33,466 nucleotides of DNA from DATHWB01 sp046565785 (GCA_046565785.1 JBKHXZ010000074.1:1-33466); one strand, 5' to 3'; positions 1 through 8,762 are shown, numbered from the stretch's first letter. Notes: generated from the letters alone by a model not told the origin. Program-made: numbers and translations.

Positions 1-497
1 GTGCCTTCGATGGCGACCCCCCCAGGCACCGGCGGGTTCCCCACCACGTCGACATCCCACGTCGCCAGCACAGCCTCGACTGCGTCCTCGTCGAGGAGGA
101 CGAGGACGGGGATCTCGTCGGTGCGGAGGATGCTTCCCAACCACCACCGGAATTGATCCGAAACGCCACCTTCCCGTCCGCGTTGCATGGCGGCTTCGAC
201 CATGCGTTCGCGATCGATGGCGAAGCCGAGCTGCTGGGGAAGGACCGATACTTCCTCGCCGTCGATCTGCACTTGGACGGGGGAGATCGCCAGTTCCTCC
301 TGCAGGATCGCAAGGATCTCGTCTGCTTCCCCTGGCGTCAGCCCAGACAGTTCCACCCCGTGGCCGGCGACGACGACCGAACCCAGGATCTCCCCGGACC
401 GAAGCCAGCGGACCGCGCCGAACAGCCCCACCACCAGCAGGAATGCGGCGGCGAGGGAGATCAGGATGGCGCGGACGCGTGCTGACATCGATGGCAT
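1..497 (-). CDS. VanW/PG-binding-4 type envelope protein, C-terminal part cut by the window edge
   Basis: The first 165 residues are readable on the minus strand and the frame stays open to base 1. A short basic N terminus is followed by one membrane segment (about residues 10-31). An extracytoplasmic domain follows with the motif VELSGLTPGEADEIL (48-62) and the signature QLGFAIDRERM (89-99). This pattern is typical of the PG_binding_4 domain that precedes VanW or L,D-transpeptidase domains in actinobacterial cell-envelope proteins. The catalytic or VanW part lies outside the window, so the two cannot be told apart. An ATG at 497 is chosen; a second ATG three codons later (488) is equally possible, and neither has a strong ribosome binding site. 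It is divergent from the epimerase gene at 618. Confidence 0.7.
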   Translation of the reverse strand, partial: MPSMSARVRAILISLAAAFLLVVGLFGAVRWLRSGEILGSVVVAGHGVELSGLTPGEADEILAILQEELAISPVQVQIDGEEVSVLPQQLGFAIDRERMVEAAMQRGREGGVSDQFRWWLGSILRTDEIPVLVLLDEDAVEAVLATWDVDVVGNPPVPGGVAIEG

Positions 498-527
498 AAG
501 GAACGAACACCCCCGGAGCAGTGAACC

Positions 528-533
528 ATGATA
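528..533 (-). promoter_or_regulatory. Candidate -10 box (TATCAT) for the VanW-like gene
   Basis: TATCAT reads on the minus strand about 30 bases before the ATG at 497, inside the 120-base divergent spacer 498-617. No convincing -35 is visible, so this is only a motif match. Confidence 0.25.
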
Positions 534-617
534 GAAGGCGCTCACGCTTGTGCAGGTTCCTCGATTATCGGTAGTCCCGGCTGTCGATAGCGTCGGCTGC
601 GAAAGGAAGGACGACCG

Positions 618-1505
618 ATGCGGGTTCTCATCACAGGTGCCTCCGGGTTCATCGGAACGGCGCTGCGCAGGGCATTGACCGAGCGGGGAGACGAGGCGAT
701 TGGGCTGCGGCGCGGGGGGTCCGGCTCAGGACCGAAGTGGGATCCTGCTGCGGGCACGATCGATTCTGCCGCTCTGGATCGAGTGGATGCGGTGGTGCAT
801 CTCGCAGGCGAGCCGATTCTGCCTCCGTGGACCCGGGCGAAGAAGCGTCGCATCCTCGCCAGTCGGGTGGACGGGACAGGGCTGATCTCCCGGGCGGTGG
901 CCGAGGCTGGTACCCCCACGCTGATCACCGCCTCGGGCATCGACTTCTACGGCGACCGGGGTGAAGAACCGGTGACCGAGGAGACACCCAAGGGGGACGG
1001 ATTCATGGCGGGAGTGGCCGCAGCCTGGGAAGCGGCGGCGAGTCCTGCCGTGACCGCCGGCGTGCGGGTGGCTCACCTGCGCACGTCGCTCGTGCTCGAT
1101 CGTTCCGGCGGCTCACTCCCCAAGATGATGCTGCCGTTCCGGTTCTACGTCGGTGGACCGCTGGGGACGGGGACCCAGTGGTGGAGCTGGATCACCTTGG
1201 AGGACGAAGTGCGGGCGATCCTGCACATCCTCGACGACCGGCGTGTCGCCGGACCGGTCAATCTCGCCTCGCCGGCCCCAGTGCGGAATCGGGAGTTCAT
1301 GCATGCCCTCTCCCAGGCGATGAGCCGTCCTTCCTGGTTCCCGGTCCCGGCATTCGTGTTGCGTGCGGTCCTGGGTTCGGCGGCGGCGAACTCCTTGCTC
1401 TTGGAGTCCAAGAAGGTCGTACCGACAGTGCTCACCGATCACGGGTTCGAGTTCCGGCACCCCGAGATCGACCACGCCATGCGGGTGGCAGTCGGTCGGA
1501 AATGA
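618..1505 (+). CDS. TIGR01777-family NAD(P)-dependent epimerase/oxidoreductase
   Basis: A 295-residue short-chain dehydrogenase of the extended type. The dinucleotide-binding motif GASGFIG is at residues 7-13, followed by VDAVVHLAGEPI. A stretch SGIDFYG replaces the SAVGYYG found in most members, and the family-typical WWSWITLEDEVRAI and GPVNLASP blocks come later. Length and order match the YfcH/SulA-like TIGR01777 family, whose members are often linked to cell division or the envelope but whose substrate is mostly unknown. The ATG is preceded by AGGAAGG at good spacing. It stands alone, with 47 bases before the GTPase operon. Confidence 0.85.
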   Translation: MRVLITGASGFIGTALRRALTERGDEAIGLRRGGSGSGPKWDPAAGTIDSAALDRVDAVVHLAGEPILPPWTRAKKRRILASRVDGTGLISRAVAEAGTPTLITASGIDFYGDRGEEPVTEETPKGDGFMAGVAAAWEAAASPAVTAGVRVAHLRTSLVLDRSGGSLPKMMLPFRFYVGGPLGTGTQWWSWITLEDEVRAILHILDDRRVAGPVNLASPAPVRNREFMHALSQAMSRPSWFPVPAFVLRAVLGSAAANSLLLESKKVVPTVLTDHGFEFRHPEIDHAMRVAVGRK

Positions 1506-1552
1506 TCCCCGGCTCGGGAGGCTGAGGCGGGCGTGTCACAATCCGTTGCCGT

Positions 1553-3199
1553 ATGTCCGCAATCGTGCCGCACGCCCGTCTTCGTGCCGACCTCGACCTC
1601 TTGTGCGACCTCGTGTCCTCCCTGGAATTCGGTTTGGCGACACCCGCCCAGCGCGATCGCCGGGGGAGGCGTGACCATCTGGTCGGGATCGTCCGGCAAT
1701 ACCTCGAGCCAAGGCTTGCCGATCCGGGACACCCCCTGGTGGTGGCGGTGTTCGGACCGACCGGATCGGGAAAGTCCACGATCGTCAACACGTTGGCCGG
1801 CCGTGAGCTGTCGCCAACCGGGGTGATCCGGCCGACGACGGACCATCCGGTGGCCTGGGTTCACGCACGGCATGTCGACGCGGTCCGTGCCATGTTGGGA
1901 TCCGAGGTCGAAGTAGTGGCGGACGAACATCCGGTCCTCGCAGCGTTGGCGCTGGTCGACACACCTGACATCGATTCGGTTGCGTCGACGCATCGCCACC
2001 AGACGATGCGCATCCTGGAGGCGGCCGACGTGGCGGTGGCAGTCACCACTCCTCAGCGGTATGCCGACGCGGTTCCGTGGGATGTGCTCGGCGACCTCAC
2101 CGAACGGGCACTCCGGGTCGAAGTGGTCGTCAATCGGGCCACTCGTCGCACGGGGGCGGCCGTCATCGACCTGGCGGCCCTGTTGCGTGACGCCCGGGTC
2201 GAGGGCATCGAATCAGCCGACGACATCGTCGTGATCCAGGAGCAGCGCATCCGTAGCGATGGGCGCCTGCACGGATTCGCCCTCCGTGGGCTGGCACGGC
2301 GTTTGCAGGACCTCGCTCACCATCGGAACACAGCGAGCACCCGCGGAATCCGGGAAGCAGCCCGTCATTGCGTGCGGGTGGCGAACGAACTCGCCGACCA
2401 GATCGTTACTCAGCAGAGCGAAGGCGATCGGCTGCGGTCGGTGGTCGTGGACGTCGCCGGTGTCACGCGGTCTGAGCTCGCCGCCCGGATCGACGATGGC
2501 GACCTGATTCGAGATGAGGTCGTGGCCCGGTGGCGGCGCATCGCCGGTATGTCCGACCTGGCCGATGTGGTGACCCGAACCCTCGATCGACTGCGCAGGG
2601 GTGACTCTCCGGGCATCGTCCAGGTCCAACACGAACTCGTGGACGAACTCACCGAATCGGCCTATCAGCGTGTCCTGCGCGCCGTGACGTCGGTGCAGAT
2701 CGGATGGGCGACCACACCGGCCGGTGAACAGCTGGCAGCCATGGTCGGTTCCGACCCCGCCGGCGTCCGGACTGGGTTGCACGAGACCGTCAGCGATTGG
2801 CAGTCGAAACTCGTGGATGCCGTCGCCGACGCGGCCGGGACGCGGGGGCGACGGTCTCGGGTAGCCAGTTACGGAATCAACGGGGTGGCCACGTTGATTC
2901 TGCTCGGCATGTTCACGGCGACCGGGGGTCTCACCGGAGCCGAAGTCGGGGTTGCTGCCGGGGCGGCAGCTGCTCAGCAAGCCCTGTTGGAGCGGGTGCT
3001 GGGGTCGACCGAGATCCGCCGGTTGGAGAAGGAGGCGAGATCCGACCTGATTGACCGATTGGCGACCGAACTCGACCGCGCCCTATCCGGGTACGGCTCC
3101 GTCATCGACGACGCCTGTGACGATCTGGTGATGGCCGACGAGCTGCGGGAGGCGGCGGCGCGGGTGGCGGCGGCATTGGAGGAGTGGGACGGTGAGTGA
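1553..3199 (+). CDS. Dynamin-like P-loop GTPase, first of a tandem pair
   Basis: A 548-residue protein with a GTPase domain near the N terminus. The P-loop GPTGSGKST is at 68-76, the switch region RPTTDHP at 93-99 and the G3 motif VDTPD at 135-139. At the place of G4 the sequence is VVVNRATRR (191-199), so the usual Asp of N/TKxD that reads guanine is absent. The second half is helical, with a hydrophobic Ala/Gly-rich segment around 440-465 that could associate with the membrane. Actinobacteria often carry such pairs (DynA/DynB-like or YfjP-type), which in Streptomyces act in membrane remodelling at septa; transfer of that role here is an inference. The start ATG lacks a close Shine-Dalgarno; the gene overlaps the next one by 8 bases. 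Confidence 0.8.
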   Translation: MSAIVPHARLRADLDLLCDLVSSLEFGLATPAQRDRRGRRDHLVGIVRQYLEPRLADPGHPLVVAVFGPTGSGKSTIVNTLAGRELSPTGVIRPTTDHPVAWVHARHVDAVRAMLGSEVEVVADEHPVLAALALVDTPDIDSVASTHRHQTMRILEAADVAVAVTTPQRYADAVPWDVLGDLTERALRVEVVVNRATRRTGAAVIDLAALLRDARVEGIESADDIVVIQEQRIRSDGRLHGFALRGLARRLQDLAHHRNTASTRGIREAARHCVRVANELADQIVTQQSEGDRLRSVVVDVAGVTRSELAARIDDGDLIRDEVVARWRRIAGMSDLADVVTRTLDRLRRGDSPGIVQVQHELVDELTESAYQRVLRAVTSVQIGWATTPAGEQLAAMVGSDPAGVRTGLHETVSDWQSKLVDAVADAAGTRGRRSRVASYGINGVATLILLGMFTATGGLTGAEVGVAAGAAAAQQALLERVLGSTEIRRLEKEARSDLIDRLATELDRALSGYGSVIDDACDDLVMADELREAAARVAAALEEWDGE

Positions 3200-4697
3200 C
3201 CTGGTCACCATCCTGGATCTGCACGACCGGCTGGTCGCCACCTGCGCCGGTCTGATCCCCGGTCCCGTGCTGGAAGCCGAAGCCGAAGTCGGACGAGCGG
3301 CCAGACGACGTCTCGGATATCTGGCCGAATCGGTCGTGGTTGCCCTGGTGGGCGGGACGGGCTCGGGGAAGTCTTCTCTGCTCAATGCGATCGCCGGCGA
3401 GGAGGTCTCCCCGGCGGGTGCGGTTCGTCCGACGACAGCCGACCCGATCGCCTGGATCCCGGCGAATCCGGAGCCCGGGCTGGTCCGTCTCCTCGACGAC
3501 CTGGGCATCGATCGCCGGGTGGGGCACGGCCGGCCCGAGAGACTGGCGGTCCTCGACCTTCCCGACACCGACTCGGTGGTTCCTGTGCACCGCCGGACGG
3601 TGGAGCGTCTGGTTCCCCTGGTCGATGCGGTGGTGTGGGTGGTCGACCCCGAGAAGTACAAGGACGACCGATTGCACCGGGGCCTGCTGCGCCCGCTGGC
3701 ACGGCACTCGTCTCGTTTCCTGTTCGCGCTCAACCAGGTGGACCGGTTGGACGAAGTCGGCGTGGACACCCTGATGTCCGACCTCCGCACCGCACTGGAA
3801 CACGACGGCATCGTCGACCCGGTGATCGTGCCCACGGCGGGCGACCCTTCCTTCGGCCCGCCCCGTGGGATCGAGGAGCTGTTGTCGGCGGTCGACGCCC
3901 TCGGCGATGCCGGCGAGGTCGTGACCCGTCGGGTCGTGACACAACTCGCCGAGTCGGGGGATCGTCTGGTCGAATCCTTCGGTCACGTGGGCGGGACGGA
4001 CTTCCTCTCCCGCTGGACCGAGGCTCGGAATCAGACCGCCCGCCTCGTGGCCGAAGCAGTCGACACAGGCCTGCGGGAGGCGGCGACTGTCGCGGTCCGC
4101 GCGGACGCCGCAGCGGTTACCTCGCTCATCCCCAGTCGCACACCCACCCGGGTTCTGGACGCCACCGGCGTCCGGGTTGGAGTGGCTGCCGCCGCACCCA
4201 TTCGCGCGGTGATCGTCGAAACCGGCGAGCGGCTCGACGCGGCGAGTCGTGCTCACCTCTTCGAGGCCGCCCCTGATGTCGACCACGATGTTGCCGGCAT
4301 CGCCAACCACCTGGCCACGGCCACGGCGGTGCCCTTGCCCGACCCTCCACGGTGGTGGTCGAAGGTCCGGTTGGCGACCTACTCGATGATCGCACTGGGC
4401 GCAGTCGGGGTCGCCCGGGTGATCGACGCCGCTCGATCGAACGGTCGGATCACACCGGGTGTCCTGCTCGTGGTGGCCGGACTGGTCGGGGTGATTCTTC
4501 TCCGTCGTGGGATCGTCCGGTCGGCCAGGGCCCGGATCGACCGAGCACTGGCCAGCCGCCGGACGGCGGATTTGGCGTCGGCCGAACTGGAGCGCAGGGT
4601 GGGGCGTCCGCTGCGCACCATGCTGCGGGAGCGGTCCGCGCCGGGTGCGGTCCACACCGAACTGATGTTGGCCATTTCGAGATTCGAGGAGACGTGA
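3192..4697 (+). CDS. YfjP-like membrane GTPase, second of the tandem pair
   Basis: A 501-residue protein with a complete GTPase signature: P-loop GGTGSGKSS at 54-62, RPTTADP (79-85), G3 DLPDTDS (122-128) and a canonical G4 NQVD at 181-184. Two hydrophobic segments near 395-412 and 425-440 predict anchoring in the membrane. The GTG start is preceded by GGAGGAG at 3179-3185 with ideal spacing, inside the end of the upstream gene, so translation is probably coupled. The partner is the GTPase upstream, which lacks the G4 Asp. A pair with one canonical and one degenerate nucleotide site suggests a heteromeric dynamin-like complex, which is an inference. Confidence 0.82.
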   Translation: MSDLVTILDLHDRLVATCAGLIPGPVLEAEAEVGRAARRRLGYLAESVVVALVGGTGSGKSSLLNAIAGEEVSPAGAVRPTTADPIAWIPANPEPGLVRLLDDLGIDRRVGHGRPERLAVLDLPDTDSVVPVHRRTVERLVPLVDAVVWVVDPEKYKDDRLHRGLLRPLARHSSRFLFALNQVDRLDEVGVDTLMSDLRTALEHDGIVDPVIVPTAGDPSFGPPRGIEELLSAVDALGDAGEVVTRRVVTQLAESGDRLVESFGHVGGTDFLSRWTEARNQTARLVAEAVDTGLREAATVAVRADAAAVTSLIPSRTPTRVLDATGVRVGVAAAAPIRAVIVETGERLDAASRAHLFEAAPDVDHDVAGIANHLATATAVPLPDPPRWWSKVRLATYSMIALGAVGVARVIDAARSNGRITPGVLLVVAGLVGVILLRRGIVRSARARIDRALASRRTADLASAELERRVGRPLRTMLRERSAPGAVHTELMLAISRFEET

Positions 4698-5521
4698 TGG
4701 AGGAGTTCTTCAACGAGAACGGGACACAAGTAGCCCAGACCGCGTTCGTCGTGGTGGGGATCGTGGTGCTGTGGCTGTTCTCAGCCCGGGTGGCGAACCG
4801 GACGATCGACAGACTCGAGGCACGCGGGCCGGAGGCTGGTGCCCGGGCACGGACGCTGTGGTCGATGGCCCGCCGTTTGCTGCTGGTCGTGCTCGTCGTT
4901 CTCCTGGTGCTGATGATCGCAGCCGTCTGGCGGCTGCCGCTCACTCCGCTCCTGGCAGTGGGTTCGGCGGTGGGTGTCGCCGTAGGCTTCGGAGCCCAGA
5001 GCCTGGTGAAGGATGTGATCGCCGGGTTCTTCATCCTCGCCGAAGACCAATACCACATCGGCGATGTGGTCAAACTCGCCGATGTCGCCGGGGCGGTGGT
5101 CGACATCCGGCCTCGAGTCACCGTCCTGCGCGATCTGGACGGGAACGTCCACTACATCCCCAACGGGGAGATCAAGGTGGCGACCAACCTCACCCAAGAG
5201 TTCGCCCAGGTGGTGCTGGACGTGGCAATCGCCTACAAGGAGTCGGTCGACCGGACGATTCAGGTGATCAGCGACGAACTCACCCGGCTTCAGGAGTCCG
5301 ACGAGTGGTCGTCGATGATCCTCGAGTCCCCTGAGGTGCTGGGAGTGGACTCGTTGGGCGACTCGGCAGTCAAGATTCGGGCGGTGATGAAAGTCACGGC
5401 CAACGACCGATGGCTGGTCAAACGAGAAGCGCTCCGCCGGATCAAGAACCGTCTCGACTCCGAGGGAATCGAAATCCCGTTCCCGCACATGACCGTGGTG
5501 CGCGGGGACATCCTCGAGTGA
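4697..5521 (+). CDS. MscS-family mechanosensitive ion channel
   Basis: A 274-residue small-conductance mechanosensitive channel homologue. Three membrane segments lie in the first 115 residues; the third is the Gly/Ala-rich pore helix (LLAVGSAVGVAVGFGAQSL) followed by VKDVIAGFFIL. A beta domain follows with GDVVKLADVAGAVVDI and the typical IPNGEI motif, then a cytosolic alpha/beta domain. The family releases solutes when membrane tension rises after osmotic downshift. The ATG overlaps the stop of the GTPase gene by one base (TGATG) and has GAGGAGA upstream, so it belongs to the same operon. Its link with membrane GTPases suggests a shared membrane-stress role. Confidence 0.9.
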   Translation: MEEFFNENGTQVAQTAFVVVGIVVLWLFSARVANRTIDRLEARGPEAGARARTLWSMARRLLLVVLVVLLVLMIAAVWRLPLTPLLAVGSAVGVAVGFGAQSLVKDVIAGFFILAEDQYHIGDVVKLADVAGAVVDIRPRVTVLRDLDGNVHYIPNGEIKVATNLTQEFAQVVLDVAIAYKESVDRTIQVISDELTRLQESDEWSSMILESPEVLGVDSLGDSAVKIRAVMKVTANDRWLVKREALRRIKNRLDSEGIEIPFPHMTVVRGDILE

Positions 5522-5522
5522 G

Positions 5523-6437
5523 TCAGCGGGGGACGGCGATCCGCAGGCTGGCCGGTCTGGACAGTGCGGTGAGTCTGCGCACCGTCCCGTAGTGCTCGCC
5601 GTCCATCTGCACCTGGACCGCCACGTCGGCCTCGATGGTGAAGGAATCGACTCCCCGATCGAGATGGAGGCCTTTCACACGGTCGAGTGATCCACTGGCG
5701 GCGCGCCGGAGGATCGCCGGAGCCCGGCGCAGCGGAAGTCGTTCGATCGTCAGCACCGACATCGGTGCGGGGTCCTGGGAGTCGAGGCGGAGCGGGACTC
5801 GGCCGAAGTAGGTGTACGCCGAGTGGAACTGGACCATCGCTCCGATCCCGCGTCTGGTGGTGTGGGTGGAGACGGTCAGATCGGGTTTCTGCTTCCTCAG
5901 ATCGCGCCACACCGTGCCGACCGCCGTGCGGGCATAGTGGATCGACCCGAACCGGTACTTGCGGTATGGCTCGGTTTCCGCCGCCGCCACGACCAGTGCG
6001 TCGGGTCCGACGCCGAGTGAGAACACCGCCCGCGCCGTCCAGCCGTCATCCGGCCCGTCCCCATGCACTTCGACAGTGGGTGCCTCGATGGTGCCATGAT
6101 CGTCGGCGAGCATCCTGATGGCATCCTTGGGGCGGTGGGGGACGCCGACGAGGCGCCCGACGACGTTGGTGGTGCCTGCCGGGATGATCCCCAAGACGCC
6201 TTCGGTGTCGGCCAGGCCCTGAGCGACGTGGTGGACGATGCCGTCTCCGCCCATCGCGATCACGAGGCCGACGCCGGATCGGGCGGCATCCCGGGCGGCG
6301 ATCCGGGAGTGTTCCGCACTCTGCGGCCAGATGGCGCGAATGTCGTGGGATCGAGCCAAGGTGCGCATCGCCGAACGGTGGAGGCCTCCGGTGAACTGGG
6401 ATGCGGCCGGGTTGGCGATGAGCAAGGCGGAGGACAC
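5523..6437 (-). CDS. Diacylglycerol/sphingosine kinase-family lipid kinase
   Basis: A 304-residue protein with the DAGK catalytic domain: NPAA at 9-12, GGDG at 63-66 and PAGTTN at 86-91 (usual GTaN). The residue after GGDG is Ile instead of the Thr found in nearly all members, and the following HHVAQGL replaces vneVvnGl. The family phosphorylates lipids such as diacylglycerol with ATP; the substrate here is unknown. The start is GTG at 6437 because an in-frame TAG lies 12 bases upstream. A TAGCCT box ends 9 bases before the GTG. It is convergent with mscS, with one base between the two stops. Confidence 0.82.
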   Translation of the reverse strand: MSSALLIANPAASQFTGGLHRSAMRTLARSHDIRAIWPQSAEHSRIAARDAARSGVGLVIAMGGDGIVHHVAQGLADTEGVLGIIPAGTTNVVGRLVGVPHRPKDAIRMLADDHGTIEAPTVEVHGDGPDDGWTARAVFSLGVGPDALVVAAAETEPYRKYRFGSIHYARTAVGTVWRDLRKQKPDLTVSTHTTRRGIGAMVQFHSAYTYFGRVPLRLDSQDPAPMSVLTIERLPLRRAPAILRRAASGSLDRVKGLHLDRGVDSFTIEADVAVQVQMDGEHYGTVRRLTALSRPASLRIAVPR

Positions 6438-6525
6438 GGACGGCGCAGGCTAGTTGTGCTCCGCACCGTTGACCGCCGTGCGACGGTCAGAGGTGGATAA
6501 GCCGGTGGTCCCTGACCCGTCGAAC

Positions 6526-6531
6526 TAGTTT
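6526..6531 (+). promoter_or_regulatory. Candidate -10 box (TAGTTT)
   Basis: TAGTTT ends 9 bases before the ATG at 6541. A partial Shine-Dalgarno (GCGAGG) sits between, so the mRNA could have a very short leader. No clear -35 is seen. Confidence 0.3.
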
Positions 6532-6540
6532 GGCGAGGAC

Positions 6541-7548
6541 ATGTCCGCCCAGATCCCGCGTGTCGCCGACCCGAACCGCCCGTTGTTTTCGCTGCCGGTG
6601 GACGAAGGGGCTGGAGCAGTGCTCGCCGCCGCCGCGGGCGATGTCGCCGGGAGCGCCGACCCCACCTCGTATTCGGCAATCACTCAGGCGTCGACGGTCA
6701 TCGCCTATCACCTCCTCACTCGTCCCGGCGTCGAACGTGACGAACTCGCCCAGGAGCTGCTGGAACTGGCGGGCGGGGAGGGAGGAAGGTTCACCTATCG
6801 AGCTCCGTCGGAAGCCTTCGAGGAGTGGCTCCGATCCGCCGCCCGCGGATCGCCGACTGTCTCGGCGTTGGCGTCGAGCGAGCCTGCCGCCCGCAGCGTG
6901 CCGATCGGTGTGTTCCATCGACGAGAGCCTGATCGACTGGTCGTTTCGGCGGTGAACGCAGCGCGCATCACCCATCTCGACGCCAGCTCGGCGGTCGCCG
7001 CCGCAGCGGTGGCGGGTGCGGTGGCCGGATCGTGTTTCGTGCAGGTGGGGGGAGACCTGGTGTTGGGTGCGGCGGAAACCGCCGATGCCGCCGTCCGAAT
7101 GATCGAGGACGAGCCTTATCGCTTCGGCGACGTGGCTGCCGTACGGTCGGTACCCGTCGGGCTACGCCGTCTGGCTCGGTCGGCGACGGCAACTCCCGAG
7201 GAGATCGTCGCCGAAGCCCGCGCAGTCTTCGACTCCGTCCATGGCGTGGGGGCGGCGGTGCTTGGGATCGTGTTGGGGGCATGCAAGCCGGCCGAGCCGA
7301 TCCGTTTGATCGAACTCGCCGCCGCCGAAGGGGGGAGTGCGGCCGGCGCGGTGTGCGGAGGCATCGTCGGTGCCCGATCGGGACTGGTTCGGTGGCCGTG
7401 GCGGGTCCACAACGACACCTGGTTCGCCGAGATCGGAAGACGTCTCGTCACCCGGCACGACGAGATTCGCGACCTGCCGATTCCCTACGCGGTCGAAGAG
7501 CGCATGCTGATGGCCGCCCGCACCCGGGCCTCGGAGGAGACGATCTAG
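6541..7548 (+). CDS. ADP-ribosylglycohydrolase-like protein lacking metal-binding motifs
   Basis: A 335-residue all-helical protein whose layout matches the DraG/ADP-ribosylglycohydrolase family. It begins with AVLAAAAGDVAGS (26-38, usual G.A.GDALG), has ITHLDASSAVAAAAVAGAV near 144 (usual THpd..a..aaaa) and ends with EGGSAAGAVCGGIVGARSG near 263-281 (usual GGDTDT.aai.Gai.GA..G). The two acidic clusters that bind the dinuclear metal centre are replaced: SAIT stands where (T/S)DDT is expected near 45-48, and GGSAAG where GGDTDT is expected. The fold is probably kept and hydrolysis lost; it might bind ADP-ribose or nucleotides. The frame is intact, so this is not simple decay. Its stop overlaps the stop of the opposite MFS gene. 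Confidence 0.62.
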   Translation: MSAQIPRVADPNRPLFSLPVDEGAGAVLAAAAGDVAGSADPTSYSAITQASTVIAYHLLTRPGVERDELAQELLELAGGEGGRFTYRAPSEAFEEWLRSAARGSPTVSALASSEPAARSVPIGVFHRREPDRLVVSAVNAARITHLDASSAVAAAAVAGAVAGSCFVQVGGDLVLGAAETADAAVRMIEDEPYRFGDVAAVRSVPVGLRRLARSATATPEEIVAEARAVFDSVHGVGAAVLGIVLGACKPAEPIRLIELAAAEGGSAAGAVCGGIVGARSGLVRWPWRVHNDTWFAEIGRRLVTRHDEIRDLPIPYAVEERMLMAARTRASEETI

Positions 7549-8762
7549 ACGGCCCGCGGTTCGGCAGCGTTCAGCACCCGTCCGGCCAAGGCACGACCCC
7601 CGGCTACGAACCCGGCCAGGGCGAGCATGGCGGTGTTCCTGCCCCACCCGAGTCCGTCCACGATCAGCGCCCAGACCAGCGGGCCGAGGATCGTGGCGAA
7701 GCGTCCCACGGTGGCGTAGAGGCCGTAGAACTCGCCGAGATGCTCCGGAGGCGACACCCGGATCATCACCACCCGGTCTGCCGCCCAGGTGGCTCCCAAT
7801 GCCAACCCGCCCAGAGCTCCGATGCCTCCGGCCAGAGAGGGCAGGTCTCCGACCGCGGCGAAGACCCCGAGAAGGATGGCGGCGATCCATCCCAGGAGGG
7901 CGAGGCGCAACGCTCGCACCGCACCCAGCCGCTCGACCAGGCGACCGCCTCCGATTCCTCCGATGATCGCGGTGGCGATCGCGACCAGGAGGAGAGATTG
8001 GGAGCCCTGGCGGTCCAGACCCAACTCCTCCAGGGCGAAGATCGTGAGGAAGCCGCCGATCAGGGTGTTGATGGCGTCGGTGTACAGAAAGCGCGACAGG
8101 AGGAAGCGAACCACGTCGGGATGACGGCGGGCCCGTCCCCACGAGGCGATCAGGCCGGTGACGACCCCACGCAGTCGAGGCGATTCTGTGACCCGGTCGG
8201 GTCGTGGTTCACGGACGAGCACGAATGTCGGAATCGAGAACAGCAGGAACCCGACGGCGAGAGCGACGAAGGTGAGCCCGTCGCCGAGCCCGAAGACGTC
8301 GAGGGTCAAGGCTCCGATTCCCACCCCGATGAAGGATCCGATGTATCCGACGCCGACTCCTAAACCCGAGATTCGGCCTTGCCGTTCGGGGCTCGCCACC
8401 ACCGGGAGGAGGGCGTCGTAGACGACCGAGCCGGTGTTGACCGCCACCAGCGCGATGCCCAAGAGGACGAAGGTGATCGTCGCCGGTCCCCATGTGAGTC
8501 CCGCCGTGGCGGCGACCGCCACCAGCGTGGTGCCTATGAGGGCGGGGAGACGGCGGCCGATTGCATCCGACCGTGCCCCTATCCAGGGAGCGAGGAAGAT
8601 GACGCAGGCACCAGCCACCGACTGGGTGATGGCGAGGGACGAGTCGGTGAGGCCTTGACGGGTGAGCCAGTCCGGGAAGTAGAGACCGACGACTCCGAGA
8701 GCGAAGATCGTGTTGGCCAGGTCGTAGACCACCCAGCCGGCGGTGGCCCTGCGCTCGTTCAG
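7545..8762 (-). CDS. UMF1/Atg22-like MFS transporter
   Basis: About 405 residues with some 12 hydrophobic segments. The N terminus WVVYDLANTIFALGV is the hallmark of the UMF1/Atg22 branch of the major facilitator superfamily (usual YDfAnsaf). GARSDAIGRRLP in loop 2-3 is the standard MFS loop motif. The start is unclear. No ATG, GTG or TTG exists in frame between base 8732 (GTG inside the first helix) and an ATG at 8900 lying 140 bases inside the dehydrogenase gene and encoding Arg-rich out-of-frame sequence. A CTG at 8762 whose last two bases form the upstream stop (CTGA) would give the proper N terminus and is chosen here. Substrate unknown. Confidence 0.75.
   Translation of the reverse strand: MNERRATAGWVVYDLANTIFALGVVGLYFPDWLTRQGLTDSSLAITQSVAGACVIFLAPWIGARSDAIGRRLPALIGTTLVAVAATAGLTWGPATITFVLLGIALVAVNTGSVVYDALLPVVASPERQGRISGLGVGVGYIGSFIGVGIGALTLDVFGLGDGLTFVALAVGFLLFSIPTFVLVREPRPDRVTESPRLRGVVTGLIASWGRARRHPDVVRFLLSRFLYTDAINTLIGGFLTIFALEELGLDRQGSQSLLLVAIATAIIGGIGGGRLVERLGAVRALRLALLGWIAAILLGVFAAVGDLPSLAGGIGALGGLALGATWAADRVVMIRVSPPEHLGEFYGLYATVGRFATILGPLVWALIVDGLGWGRNTAMLALAGFVAGGRALAGRVLNAAEPRAV

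Noticed and set aside
3102..4655. A long open frame antisense to the second GTPase
   Set aside because: Low-complexity His/Arg/Gly/Pro composition without domains; the plus-strand protein has a full GTPase signature.
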